NCBI GenBank assembly: GCA_903873715.1
Contig: CAIQPS010000137.1
Location: 1 to 52,224, forward strand
Origin: an uncultured Actinomycetes bacterium
Lineage (GTDB): Bacteria > Actinomycetota > Thermoleophilia > RBG-16-64-13
Direction of reading: 5' to 3'
DNA: 52,224 nt
Below are positions 1 to 7,288 of the stretch, piece by piece; within the stretch, counting starts at the first letter, position 1, and each line of letters opens with the position of its first letter. The position numbers and the translations under genes are program-made. Under the pieces are notes generated by a model that saw nothing but the letters and a program-made list of their open reading frames with translations, did no database searches and was not told the DNA's origin.

Positions 1-646
1 CATATGCCCGCGGGATGAGCTGGTCGTGCTCCACGATCTCGTTGATGAGGCCCCACTCGAGGGCGGTCTTGGCGTCGATCTTCGGCTCCATGTAGGCCAT
101 GTAGGCGGCGCGCTTCTGGCCCACGCAGACCCGGTAGGAGAAGTTCATGCCGTCGCCGGGCACGATGTTGTGGGAGAAGTGGGCGTCCGAGAAGTAGAAG
201 TCGGGAACGCACAAGGCGATATCGGCCATGAGGGCGAACTCGTAGTGCTGGCCGATGCCGTTGATGGCGGCCACCACCGGCACCTCGATGTCGTTGATGA
301 AGTTCTCCACGAAGTTCATCGTGTCCGGCACGTTACAGTTGTACTTGAGCGCCTGGTCGGTGGAGTCTTCCACCTCGTCGAAGGAGGTGGGGTCGCTGCG
401 CTGGGTGATCCAGTAGGGGTCCTCACAGGTGAGGATGATGAGCTCGTTGGCCTTGTCGTGACCGATGGCCGTCCACAGTTCGCCGTAGGTCATCTGGGTC
501 TGGTAGCTCCATACGCAGGCCTCGCCCTGCCAGCCGAGCTTGACCAGCAGGATGCCGTCTACGGTGCGATCGAAGGTGGCGAAGCCGGCGAAGCGTTTGC
601 TGTATTCCTCCAGCGTCTCCACGTGAACGTAGTGCTGCATGGCCAT
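1..646 (-). CDS. Crotonase-superfamily hydrolase, 6-oxocamphor hydrolase-like (3' end outside window)
   Basis: The gene is read from ATG at 646 and runs off the left edge, so 215 codons are visible. GGAGGG lies about 8 bases before the ATG. The crotonase core is clear: a VAAINGIG stretch and the oxyanion-loop segment before IVPGDG. The order resembles 6-oxocamphor hydrolase, a retro-Claisen enzyme that opens cyclic 1,3-diketones. The residues matching its catalytic His (in GQHYEF) and Asp (in PGDG) are present, but the position of the N-terminal active-site His is Gln here. It is a paralogue of the next gene (712-1560) and lies 65 bp downstream of it, almost certainly in the same operon. It could instead be an ordinary enoyl-CoA hydratase-like protein; the family call is firm, the reaction is inference. 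Confidence 0.8.
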   Translation of the reverse strand, partial: MAMQHYVHVETLEEYSKRFAGFATFDRTVDGILLVKLGWQGEACVWSYQTQMTYGELWTAIGHDKANELIILTCEDPYWITQRSDPTSFDEVEDSTDQALKYNCNVPDTMNFVENFINDIEVPVVAAINGIGQHYEFALMADIALCVPDFYFSDAHFSHNIVPGDGMNFSYRVCVGQKRAAYMAYMEPKIDAKTALEWGLINEIVEHDQLIPRAY

Positions 647-711
647 CGTGCGGTCCCTCCTGGTTCTCGGCTACTGGCTGTCGGCTGGATCTGCTTGTTC
701 TTCTGAAGCGG

Positions 712-1560
712 CTATAGCTTCATCATCTTGTCGTCGGAATACTCGATGGTGTCGAAGTCGTGGTGCGACTTCTCGAGGTTGAACGAATACATCTCCGCGT
801 ACACGTGCTGACGGATGTTCTGCTCCACCAACTCCCGCCAGGGCCGGACGCACACGTGGTGGCTCAGGCGCCGGGTGGAGCGGTTGGTCTGCATCAGGTG
901 GCGGGCGATCTCCCAGGCCCGCTCGACGATGCGCTCCCGCTCGACGATCTCGTTGACCGCGCCCAGCTTGAGGCAGGTCTCCGCGTCGAGGCCTTTGTTC
1001 ATGAGGCTCATGTAGTTGCCGCGCTTGATGCCCAGCACGTGCTGCAGGGCAAGGGTCATACCGTCGCCCGGCACGTGGCCCCCGGCGTGGACGAAGTGGT
1101 CGTCCTGCAGGATGAAGTCGGGGGTGCACAGGGTGATGTCGCTCATCATCGCCATCTCCCAGTGGATGCCGCGCCCGTTGATGGCGCAGATCGTGGGGAT
1201 CTCGATGTCGTTGACGAAGTTCTCCACCACCTTGAGGGTGTCGTAGATCTGGACGTTGAAGCGCGGGACGTTGTCCGGCGACTCCTCGATCTCTTTGAAG
1301 GACGAGGCATCCACGTCGTTGATCCACCGGTCGCCGGTGGCGGTGAAGATCAGCACCTCGTTCTTGGTGTCGTGCCCGACGGCCGTCCAGAGTTCGGAGA
1401 TGGCGTGGTGCATCTGGTAGCTCCAGCGCACCGGGCCGCCGAAGGTGTGCATCCGCACCTCGAGGATGCCGTCCTCGGAGCGCTTGAACACGAAGAAGTC
1501 CTTGAACCGCTCGGAGTACTCCTCGAGCGTGGGCATGTGGATGTAGTCCTGCTCAGCCAT
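712..1560 (-). CDS. Crotonase-superfamily hydrolase, 6-oxocamphor hydrolase-like
   Basis: The protein has 282 residues and starts at ATG 1560 behind an AAGGAG ribosome site. It is a full-length crotonase fold. The N-terminal EYSERF start, the W46-to-W58 block and the GDG loop align from memory with 6-oxocamphor hydrolase, which cleaves a C-C bond in a cyclic beta-diketone without CoA. Residues matching the known catalytic set are visible: H51 (its His45), H133 (its His122), D166 (its Asp154) and a His at 155 or 158. It is first in a two-gene minus-strand operon, with a palindromic site about 50 bp upstream of the start. Inferred role: hydrolytic ring opening of a cyclic diketone in anaerobic breakdown of an alicyclic or reduced aromatic compound. 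A CoA-dependent enoyl hydratase is the alternative. Confidence 0.85.
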   Translation of the reverse strand: MAEQDYIHMPTLEEYSERFKDFFVFKRSEDGILEVRMHTFGGPVRWSYQMHHAISELWTAVGHDTKNEVLIFTATGDRWINDVDASSFKEIEESPDNVPRFNVQIYDTLKVVENFVNDIEIPTICAINGRGIHWEMAMMSDITLCTPDFILQDDHFVHAGGHVPGDGMTLALQHVLGIKRGNYMSLMNKGLDAETCLKLGAVNEIVERERIVERAWEIARHLMQTNRSTRRLSHHVCVRPWRELVEQNIRQHVYAEMYSFNLEKSHHDFDTIEYSDDKMMKL

Positions 1561-1607
1561 GGCGCCGGCTCCTTGGTCCGCTGAGACACCCGGGACGGGG
1601 CTCGTGC

Positions 1608-1641
1608 ATTACTTCGTATACGAATTCCAATCCGAAGTAAC
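1608..1641. promoter_or_regulatory. Palindromic operator or lox-like site upstream of the crotonase operon
   Basis: The site has a perfect 12-bp palindrome, TTCGTATACGAA, at 1613-1624, and a wider inverted repeat with arms TTACTTCG (1609-1616) and CGAAGTAA (1633-1640). It ends about 50 bp upstream of the ATG at 1560. A related site lies at 2431-2464 and a third copy of the core at 19405-19424. Position in promoters argues for a repressor or activator operator. The arm-8 bp-arm layout also resembles loxP. Confidence 0.6.
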
Positions 1642-1809
1642 GCAAACCTAACGCCTGGCGGCCGGAAAGTCAACTTCCGGTGGCCGGGAGTCACACCGGA
1701 GCGATACACAAGGGGGGGACAGCATAGGGGCGCCGACAGGGGGCCGCGTTATCCTGCCGGCGACGTAGTCCTTTGGCCTACCGGCTGCTTTCCACCTGGT
1801 CAACGCGGT

Positions 1810-1824
1810 GCCAAGGTCCTTGGC
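1810..1824. promoter_or_regulatory. 15-bp palindrome upstream of the small secreted protein
   Basis: GCCAAGG and CCTTGGC arms of 7 bp are separated by one base. The palindrome ends 41 bp before the ATG at 1866, a usual place for an operator. No second copy was noticed, so the regulator is unknown. Confidence 0.35.
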
Positions 1825-1865
1825 TGTCGACTCTCGAACTCCTACTGCATCAAAGCGAGGAACAC

Positions 1866-2267
1866 ATGAAGCGCTCGGTCCTGGTGGTATTGATCTCGTG
1901 CTTGTTCGTACTGGCGCTGACAGGTAGCGCCATGGCCGCCGCTACTCCGGGTACGTTCTCCAAAGGCGCGACCCTCGGCGTCACCAGCAACGGCGACGGA
2001 TCGCTGACTGTGTCATGGCCTGCGGCATCGAAGGCCGTCAGGAATCAGATCACCATCTGGGACTACTCCAAGAGCCCCTACCTCATGGCGTTCAACAACG
2101 ACTGGGACGCCTCGACCATCGACCACACCGGGAGGAAGTACACCCTCACCCTGAGCGCTGCGGACCTCTCATCGCTTTCAAAGGGAGACGCATACGATGT
2201 GACCTTGACGGCCTACTGCGCCGACACGATGGGTGCCATGCTCTACAAAGGGTCTCTCACGTTCTGA
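1866..2267 (+). CDS. Small secreted protein, fibronectin type III-like
   Basis: The protein has 133 residues. I start it at ATG 1866, preceded by GAGGAA, rather than the upstream in-frame start at 1773, because residues 1-24 then form a clean signal peptide ending AMA. The mature part has a pattern of alternating strands (GSLTVSWPAA, then a Tyr/Trp-rich middle) that resembles one fibronectin type III beta-sandwich. There are no catalytic motifs, only one Cys in the mature part and no anchor, so it should be released or bound outside. It sits alone between two operons and is closed by a strong terminator at 2294-2323. I do not recognise its family; a sugar- or surface-binding role is only a guess. 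Confidence 0.7.
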   Translation: MKRSVLVVLISCLFVLALTGSAMAAATPGTFSKGATLGVTSNGDGSLTVSWPAASKAVRNQITIWDYSKSPYLMAFNNDWDASTIDHTGRKYTLTLSAADLSSLSKGDAYDVTLTAYCADTMGAMLYKGSLTF

Positions 2268-2293
2268 CCGCCAAGGCGAGTCTGAGCCTTGTG

Positions 2294-2323
2294 GGGCCAC
2301 CGTTCTGGTGGCCCTTTTCTTTT
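2294..2323 (+). terminator. Rho-independent terminator after the small secreted protein
   Basis: An 8-bp perfect stem (GGGCCACC at 2294-2301, GGTGGCCC at 2307-2314) with a 5-base loop is followed by TTTTCTTTT. It ends transcription of the gene at 1866 before the molybdoenzyme promoter. Confidence 0.85.
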
Positions 2324-2430
2324 CCCGCCGTTCCCGCCGCTCAGATAGTGGGGCGCAGTCCCGGCTTCCCCTCGACACTCACCCAGCCCGTGGTCGATCC
2401 GTGACATCCTATGGAGGTTCGGTGCTATCC

Positions 2431-2464
2431 TGGAGTTCGTATACGATTCTGTATACGAAGTAAG
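2431..2464. promoter_or_regulatory. Palindromic operator or lox-like site upstream of the molybdoenzyme operon
   Basis: Perfect 9-bp arms TTCGTATAC (2436-2444) and GTATACGAA (2451-2459) are separated by 6 bp. The right side continues GTAA, as in the site at 1608-1641. The site ends 54 bp before the ATG at 2518, so it is well placed to control transcription of the molybdoenzyme and ferredoxin genes. Confidence 0.65.
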
Positions 2465-2517
2465 GAGCGCGGCGGTCGGTCGCCGCACAGCACATCGCGC
2501 GTCAACGGGAGCTGGGT

Positions 2518-4788
2518 ATGCACGAGTACGAGGAAGACGGCTACCAGGTCTACAAGATGGGCCTGTGGTCGCCGGGACCCGGGTGCCACGGCGGATGCGG
2601 GGCCGAGGTCTATCTGAAGGACGGCAAGGTCGTCAAGGTGGAGGGCGACGAGGATCACCCGTACCACCAGGGCAGGCTCTGCCCGCGGGCGCTGGCGCTC
2701 CGGCAGTACATCCACCATCCCGATCGCCTCAAGTACCCTATGAAGCGCGCCGGCGAGCGCGGCTCGGGCAAGTGGGAGCGCATCAGCTGGGACGAGGCGC
2801 TCGACACCTGCGAGCAGAAGATGCGCGACATCCGCGAAAAGTACGGCGCGGAGTCCATGGTCTTCGGCCAGGGCACGGGCCGCGATTCCGGCGGGCCCAT
2901 CATCTTCCTCGCCTATGCCTACGGCAGCCCCAACTGGACGCTCTTCGGCCTCTCCGGCATCGCCTGCTTCACCCCGCGCCTCGCCGCGTGCACCATGGTC
3001 ATGGGCGACATGACCTTCCCCGACGCGGCGCAGTTCTTCCCGGCCCGTTACGACGACCCCGACTGGAAGTGCCCGGAGGTCATCCTCAGTTGGGCCCGCA
3101 ACCTGCAGGGCAGCCAATGCGCCGACCACTACTTCAGCGGCCACTACGTCATCGACATGATGAAACGGGGCGCGAAGCTCATCGTGGTCGACCCGTACAA
3201 CGGCTGGGAGGCCTCCCGCGCCGACCTGTGGCTGCGGCTGCGCCCGGGCACCGACGGCGCCCTGGCCATGGGGATGATCAAGGTCATCATCGAAGAGGGC
3301 CTGTACGACCAGGACTTCGTCGAGAAGTGGACCTTCGGCTTCGACAAGCTTAAAGACGAGGTCGCCACGCAGAGCCTCGACGAGATCGCCCAGATCACCT
3401 GGGTGCCGGTCGAGAAGATCGTGGAGGCCGCCCGGATGTACGCGGCGGCCAAACCGGCGCAGATGCGCTTCGGGCAGCCGCTGGACTCCAACGCCGAGGC
3501 GGTGGCCAGCATCCACGCGCTCGCCAGCCTGTGGGCGCTCACCGGGAACATCGACAACCCCGGCGGCAACGTGATCTCCCGGCCGGTCAAGGGCGTCACC
3601 GTCTACCCGTACTCCACGGTGGAGGTCATCCAGCTGTACGGCCAGGAGTTCGTCGACAAGATGAACGAGAAGCGCATCGGCGCTGACAAGTACCCGCTTG
3701 TGAAGAACTTCCGCTCCTGGGCCATGTCGGACGACGTGCTCGAGCAGATGGAGACCGGCAAGCCCTACCCCATCAAGGGCCTCTGGTGCCAGACCAACAA
3801 CTTCCTCGCCGGCACTGCGCAGGACCCGCGCCGCCACTACGAGGCCGTGCGCAAGCTCGACTTCAACGTGGTGGTGGACACCTTCATGACCCCCACGGCC
3901 CAGGCCATCGCGGACATCGTGCAGCCGGCCGGCGCCATCACCGAGAAGGACTCGGCCTTCACCACGGGCATCCCGCTCAACCCCATCTACAAGGTGGCCG
4001 AGACCGAAGAAGCCCGCATGGACTGGGAGATCAACTTCGAACTGGCCAAGCGCCTCAACCCGCAGGCGGTGCCGTGGCCCAACGTCCGCGCCCTGTTCGA
4101 CCAGCGCCTCTCGGTCGCGGGCCACAGCTTCGACTCACTCGTCGAGGCCGGTTGGGCCCTGGCGCCCAAGGGCGACCCCACCTGCCCGTACAACCGGCAC
4201 GAGAAGGGCCTGCTCAGGCCCGACGGCCAGCCCGGCTTCCGCACTCCGTCGGGCAAGTTCGAGTTCTACTCGCAGAAGTTCGAGGAGTACGGTCTCAACC
4301 CGCTGCCGCACCACGTGGAGCCGCTCGAGAGCGAGATCAGCACCCCGGAGATCCACAAGGAATACCCGCTGATCCTGTGCACCGGCCGGCGCGTGGGCGT
4401 GATGTTCCATTCCGAGCACCGGATGATCCCGTGGCTCCGCGAGATCAACCCCGACCCGCCCGTGGAGATCCACCCGGACACGGCCGCTAAATACGGCATC
4501 AAGGACGGCGACTGGGTCCTGCTCGAGGGCACCTACGGCAAGGCCAAGCGCAAGGCCAAGGTCACGCCGCTCACCCACCCGGAGGTCGTGGTGGCGCAAC
4601 ACGGCTGGTGGATCCCCGAGGCCCGCTACGAGGGGGACGGCAACCCGTACAAGGTCTGGGACATCAACATCAACCAGTTGATCCCCATGGGTCACAACAG
4701 CAAGTCCGGTTTCGGCGGCGCCCTCACCAAGACGATGCTCTGCCGGATCTCCAAGGTGAAGGAAGGAGAGGAAGTCAGCTATGCCTAG
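2518..4788 (+). CDS. Molybdopterin oxidoreductase, catalytic subunit (DMSO reductase family)
   Basis: This 756-residue protein is a full-length bis-MGD enzyme of the DMSO reductase family. The N-terminus has C23-x3-C27-x27-C55 followed by the typical CPRALALRQ and ISWDEAL segments. The C-terminal dinucleotide-binding domain begins near PLILCTGRR. Only three Cys are in the usual [4Fe-4S] region, so the cluster may be absent or bound unusually. The GPGCHGGCG start recalls the gut Eggerthella catechol dehydroxylase and pyrogallol transhydroxylase group rather than nitrate or formate enzymes. No Tat signal is visible, so it is probably cytoplasmic. Its stop overlaps the start of the ferredoxin gene. 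With the neighbouring ring-opening hydrolases it may act on a hydroxylated aromatic or cyclic ketone; the substrate is inference. Confidence 0.85.
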   Translation: MHEYEEDGYQVYKMGLWSPGPGCHGGCGAEVYLKDGKVVKVEGDEDHPYHQGRLCPRALALRQYIHHPDRLKYPMKRAGERGSGKWERISWDEALDTCEQKMRDIREKYGAESMVFGQGTGRDSGGPIIFLAYAYGSPNWTLFGLSGIACFTPRLAACTMVMGDMTFPDAAQFFPARYDDPDWKCPEVILSWARNLQGSQCADHYFSGHYVIDMMKRGAKLIVVDPYNGWEASRADLWLRLRPGTDGALAMGMIKVIIEEGLYDQDFVEKWTFGFDKLKDEVATQSLDEIAQITWVPVEKIVEAARMYAAAKPAQMRFGQPLDSNAEAVASIHALASLWALTGNIDNPGGNVISRPVKGVTVYPYSTVEVIQLYGQEFVDKMNEKRIGADKYPLVKNFRSWAMSDDVLEQMETGKPYPIKGLWCQTNNFLAGTAQDPRRHYEAVRKLDFNVVVDTFMTPTAQAIADIVQPAGAITEKDSAFTTGIPLNPIYKVAETEEARMDWEINFELAKRLNPQAVPWPNVRALFDQRLSVAGHSFDSLVEAGWALAPKGDPTCPYNRHEKGLLRPDGQPGFRTPSGKFEFYSQKFEEYGLNPLPHHVEPLESEISTPEIHKEYPLILCTGRRVGVMFHSEHRMIPWLREINPDPPVEIHPDTAAKYGIKDGDWVLLEGTYGKAKRKAKVTPLTHPEVVVAQHGWWIPEARYEGDGNPYKVWDININQLIPMGHNSKSGFGGALTKTMLCRISKVKEGEEVSYA

Positions 4789-5140
4789 AGACTTCGCTTC
4801 GAAGAGATCCCCGCGAAAGGGGCTGCTGATCGACTACGACTACTGCACGGGCTGCCACTCCTGCGAGGTGGCCTGCAAGCAGGAGCACGACTACCCGGCG
4901 GGCAAGGGCGGCATCCATCTGAGCGAGATCATCACCGAGAAGCCCGACGGGACCTACCGCATCGACTATATCCCCTTCACCACGATGTATTGCGACCTCT
5001 GCGCCGGCCGGACCGCAAACGGTCTACAGCCGGCGTGCGTCAAGCATTGCCAGGCAGCCACCATGTTCTACGGGGACGTCGCTGACCTGGCGAAGATCAT
5101 GGAGGACAAGCCGCACCACGTGCTGCTCACACCGCGGTAG
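4781..5140 (+). CDS. 4Fe-4S ferredoxin subunit of the molybdoenzyme
   Basis: The 119-residue protein starts at ATG 4781, eight bases inside the end of the catalytic-subunit gene, so the two are translationally coupled. It has eight Cys in two groups: C22-x2-C-x2-C-x3-C, then C-x2-C-x10-C-x3-C. That is enough for two [4Fe-4S] clusters, against four in the usual DmsB-type subunit of about 200 residues, so this is a short version of the family. It should pass electrons between the molybdenum site and a soluble or quinone partner. There is no membrane subunit next to it. Confidence 0.85.
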   Translation: MPRDFASKRSPRKGLLIDYDYCTGCHSCEVACKQEHDYPAGKGGIHLSEIITEKPDGTYRIDYIPFTTMYCDLCAGRTANGLQPACVKHCQAATMFYGDVADLAKIMEDKPHHVLLTPR

Positions 5141-5153
5141 AGCGGGCGGGCCG

Positions 5154-5789
5154 TCAGGCGGTGATGCCCACCGCCGCCGCCAGCGCCGGCCACTCGTCGC
5201 CCAGCGTCTGCGCGACAAGGCCCCGCACCCCTGCGAACACCTCCGGCGGCATGAGCATCTGGAAGACCTCGACCAGGTGCTGCCTGTCCGTCGGGCCGAG
5301 GAGTGGGAAGATCCACGAGACCACCTCGGGGAACCTCTCCCTGGGGACCATGCTGGAGAGGGTGCCGCCCATCCCCCGTTCCTCAGGCAGGCGGATGCGC
5401 TCTCGTATCAGGGCGTAGACCTGGTGGTCCTCCTTGCTCAGGTGGATGTCGAGATGGAACTTGAACGCGGCCGTCGCACGCGCTGCCTCCAAAGCGTCGC
5501 CTGCCCCGACCGCCGCGTGCAGCCGCTCGTAGGCGGAATCCAGGCCGTGATGGTCCTGTATATAGGGCTCCGACAGCAGAGGCGCTTCCCGCTCGAGGAA
5601 GGGGAAGACCACTGCCTCCTCGCCGTTCGCGTGCCAGACGAGGGCCTCGTTGAAGAAGTGGTAGCGCTGGAGATCCGGCGGGGCGGCGCCTCCATCGGCC
5701 GCCCAACGCAGCGCGGCCTGGTCGATGCGGGTCAAGTCGCGCCGGAATGCGTTGTGGAAGGCTGTGACGGCGTCGAGGGGACGGGCCAT
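5154..5789 (-). CDS. Hemerythrin HHE-domain protein
   Basis: The 211-residue protein has the His and acidic residues of a four-helix hemerythrin-like di-iron domain: H12, H44, H53 followed by NGEE, a DHHG pair near 80, and a HLDIHLSKEDH run near 112. The C-terminal third is a helical extension. Such proteins bind O2 or NO, or protect and repair iron centres. The gene converges on the molybdoenzyme operon with only 13 bp between stops, and lies downstream of the PadR gene on the same strand. In an anaerobe an oxygen- or nitric-oxide-defence role is most likely, but the ligand cannot be read from sequence. Confidence 0.8.
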   Translation of the reverse strand: MARPLDAVTAFHNAFRRDLTRIDQAALRWAADGGAAPPDLQRYHFFNEALVWHANGEEAVVFPFLEREAPLLSEPYIQDHHGLDSAYERLHAAVGAGDALEAARATAAFKFHLDIHLSKEDHQVYALIRERIRLPEERGMGGTLSSMVPRERFPEVVSWIFPLLGPTDRQHLVEVFQMLMPPEVFAGVRGLVAQTLGDEWPALAAAVGITA

Positions 5790-5924
5790 GTGCGACGCTC
5801 CTTTCTGGATGTCCGGCCATGCGCCGCCGGCGACCCTGCAGGGCGGCCGGCCCCTGGTATATACCGAAGATAGGGATATTCCAGACCTGCGCCGGCAGCG
5901 GCCCCCACCGCAAGCCGCGTGTGG

Positions 5925-6440
5925 CTACCTCTCGGCGATCTCCGTGAGCCTGGCGACGGCTTCATCAAGCACCGCGCGGACCTCGTTGCGTTTGGCCGGG
6001 TCGGCCGCGGTGACCCAGACCGCCTTCATGATGTCCTCGGTGAGGTCGCGCGCGTCGGTGATGGCGTTCCAGGCCTCGCCGTCGTGGCCCTCCACCGCGG
6101 CCAACTGCGCGAACCAGCGGTCCTCATGCCTCTGGGCTTCCTCTTTGTTGTCCTCGAGGAAGTCGAGCCCGGCCTGGGTGACGGAGTAGACCTTCTTGCC
6201 GCCGGCAGCCTTGGCCGCCAGGAGCCCCTGGTCCTCGAGGGTCTGCAGCACGGGGTAGATGGCGCCCGCACTGGGACAATACATCCCCTTGGAGTGCTGC
6301 TCCAGCGCGCGGATGATGTCGTAGCCGTGGCGCGGCCGGTCTTTGAGCAGCCTCATGATGGCGAATTTCACCCCGCCCCGCTCGAAGAAGGGGGCCGGTG
6401 GGGAGCTCTTGTGTCGCGCCGCTTCCGCCATGGTGTTCAT
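5925..6440 (-). CDS. PadR-family transcriptional regulator
   Basis: I start the gene at ATG 6440 (171 residues); ATG 6431 is also possible, and neither has a good ribosome site, so the mRNA may be leaderless. The winged helix is obvious: FAIMRLLKDRPRHGYDII, then AGAIYPVLQTLEDQGLL and the wing GGKKVYSVT. The C-terminal half is the usual helical dimerisation part. A longer reading frame to 7055 exists but overlaps the divergent cytochrome gene and should be ignored. Only 45 bp separate its start from that of the cytochrome gene, so it probably controls that promoter and its own. The inducer is unknown. Confidence 0.85.
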   Translation of the reverse strand: MNTMAEAARHKSSPPAPFFERGGVKFAIMRLLKDRPRHGYDIIRALEQHSKGMYCPSAGAIYPVLQTLEDQGLLAAKAAGGKKVYSVTQAGLDFLEDNKEEAQRHEDRWFAQLAAVEGHDGEAWNAITDARDLTEDIMKAVWVTAADPAKRNEVRAVLDEAVARLTEIAER

Positions 6441-6485
6441 TTGCAGGATACACTGGGCACCTACAAACCGCAGGGAGGTATGAGG

Positions 6486-7190
6486 ATGGCGAAGAAGCCG
6501 GCCGGTACTCGCAAGCGCTCGTGGAAGAAGATCGTGCTTTGGGTGATCGTCGGGCTCGTCGTCCTGTTCGCCGTGATGCAGGCCGTCCCGTTCGGCCGCA
6601 GTCACACCAACCCGGCGGCCGCGAACCCGTTCACGTGGACGAGCAGCGATGCCGAAGCCATAGCCAAGAAGTCGTGCTACGACTGCCACAGCAACGAGAC
6701 CAAGTGGTGGTGGGCCAGCAACATCGCTCCCTTCTCGTGGCTGTTCCAGGCGGACGTGAACGGCGGGCGGGAAAACCTCAACTTCTCGGACTACGCCGGC
6801 GAGCCGCCTGTCGACGAGTTCACCCGGGTGGTCGACGGAGGGATGCCGCCCTTCCAGTACACGCTCATCCACCCGAGCGCCAAGATGACCGACGCCCAGA
6901 AGCAGACCCTCATCAAGGGGTACGCCGACGGGATGGCGGCAATGAACGGCGGCTCCGGCAGTGGGTCTGACGGCGGGTCCGGCTCCACCTCCACCACCGC
7001 CGGCAACGATGCCGCCGCCATCGCCGCGATAAACAGTGCCTGCAGCAGCTGTCACCCAGCCGCACCTGCCCTGTCGTTCCGCGCGGGCAATGCCGCCGAG
7101 GCCAAGGCAATGATCGACTCCATGGTCCAGCGCGGCGCCACGCTGACGTCCGACCAGATCCAGCTGCTCATCGCGTACTACACCCGCTGA
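6486..7190 (+). CDS. Membrane-anchored di-haem cytochrome c (haem-binding domain protein)
   Basis: The 234-residue protein starts at ATG 6486, seven bases after GGGAGG; the ATG at 6480 is too close to that site. A basic N-terminus and one membrane helix (about 15-35) anchor it, facing outward. The first domain matches the Haem_bd family: CYDCHSNE, a WWW run and NFSDY. A Gly/Ser/Thr linker follows, then a second site, CSSCH, near residue 180 in a small cytochrome domain. It would carry single electrons at the outer face of the membrane. It diverges from the PadR gene, which probably regulates it, and ends in a good terminator. Confidence 0.85.
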   Translation: MAKKPAGTRKRSWKKIVLWVIVGLVVLFAVMQAVPFGRSHTNPAAANPFTWTSSDAEAIAKKSCYDCHSNETKWWWASNIAPFSWLFQADVNGGRENLNFSDYAGEPPVDEFTRVVDGGMPPFQYTLIHPSAKMTDAQKQTLIKGYADGMAAMNGGSGSGSDGGSGSTSTTAGNDAAAIAAINSACSSCHPAAPALSFRAGNAAEAKAMIDSMVQRGATLTSDQIQLLIAYYTR

Positions 7191-7235
7191 ACGCGCGCCG
7201 GAGCCGGGCAGGCGCCGCGCAGTAATGCACGTGAT

Positions 7236-7270
7236 CCGGTCGGCGGGGTACCGCCGGCCGGTCTGTTTCG
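7236..7270 (+). terminator. Terminator after the di-haem cytochrome
   Basis: An 11-bp stem with one G-T pair (7236-7246 and 7251-7261) and a GGTA loop is followed by TCTGTTT. It lies 45 bp after the cytochrome stop. Confidence 0.65.
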
Positions 7271-7288
7271 TGGGCTCCGCTGTCGCGG

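Larger units (their letters stand above)
1561..1865. promoter_or_regulatory. Intergenic region between diverging operons
   Basis: This 305-bp stretch has no credible gene. It carries the palindromic site at 1608-1641 that faces the crotonase operon and a 15-bp palindrome at 1810-1824 in front of the small secreted-protein gene. I see no clear sigma-70 boxes. Confidence 0.6.

Noticed and set aside
2425-4125. 566-residue minus-strand frame across the molybdoenzyme
   Set aside because: Shadow frame; the plus strand has all conserved molybdoenzyme motifs.
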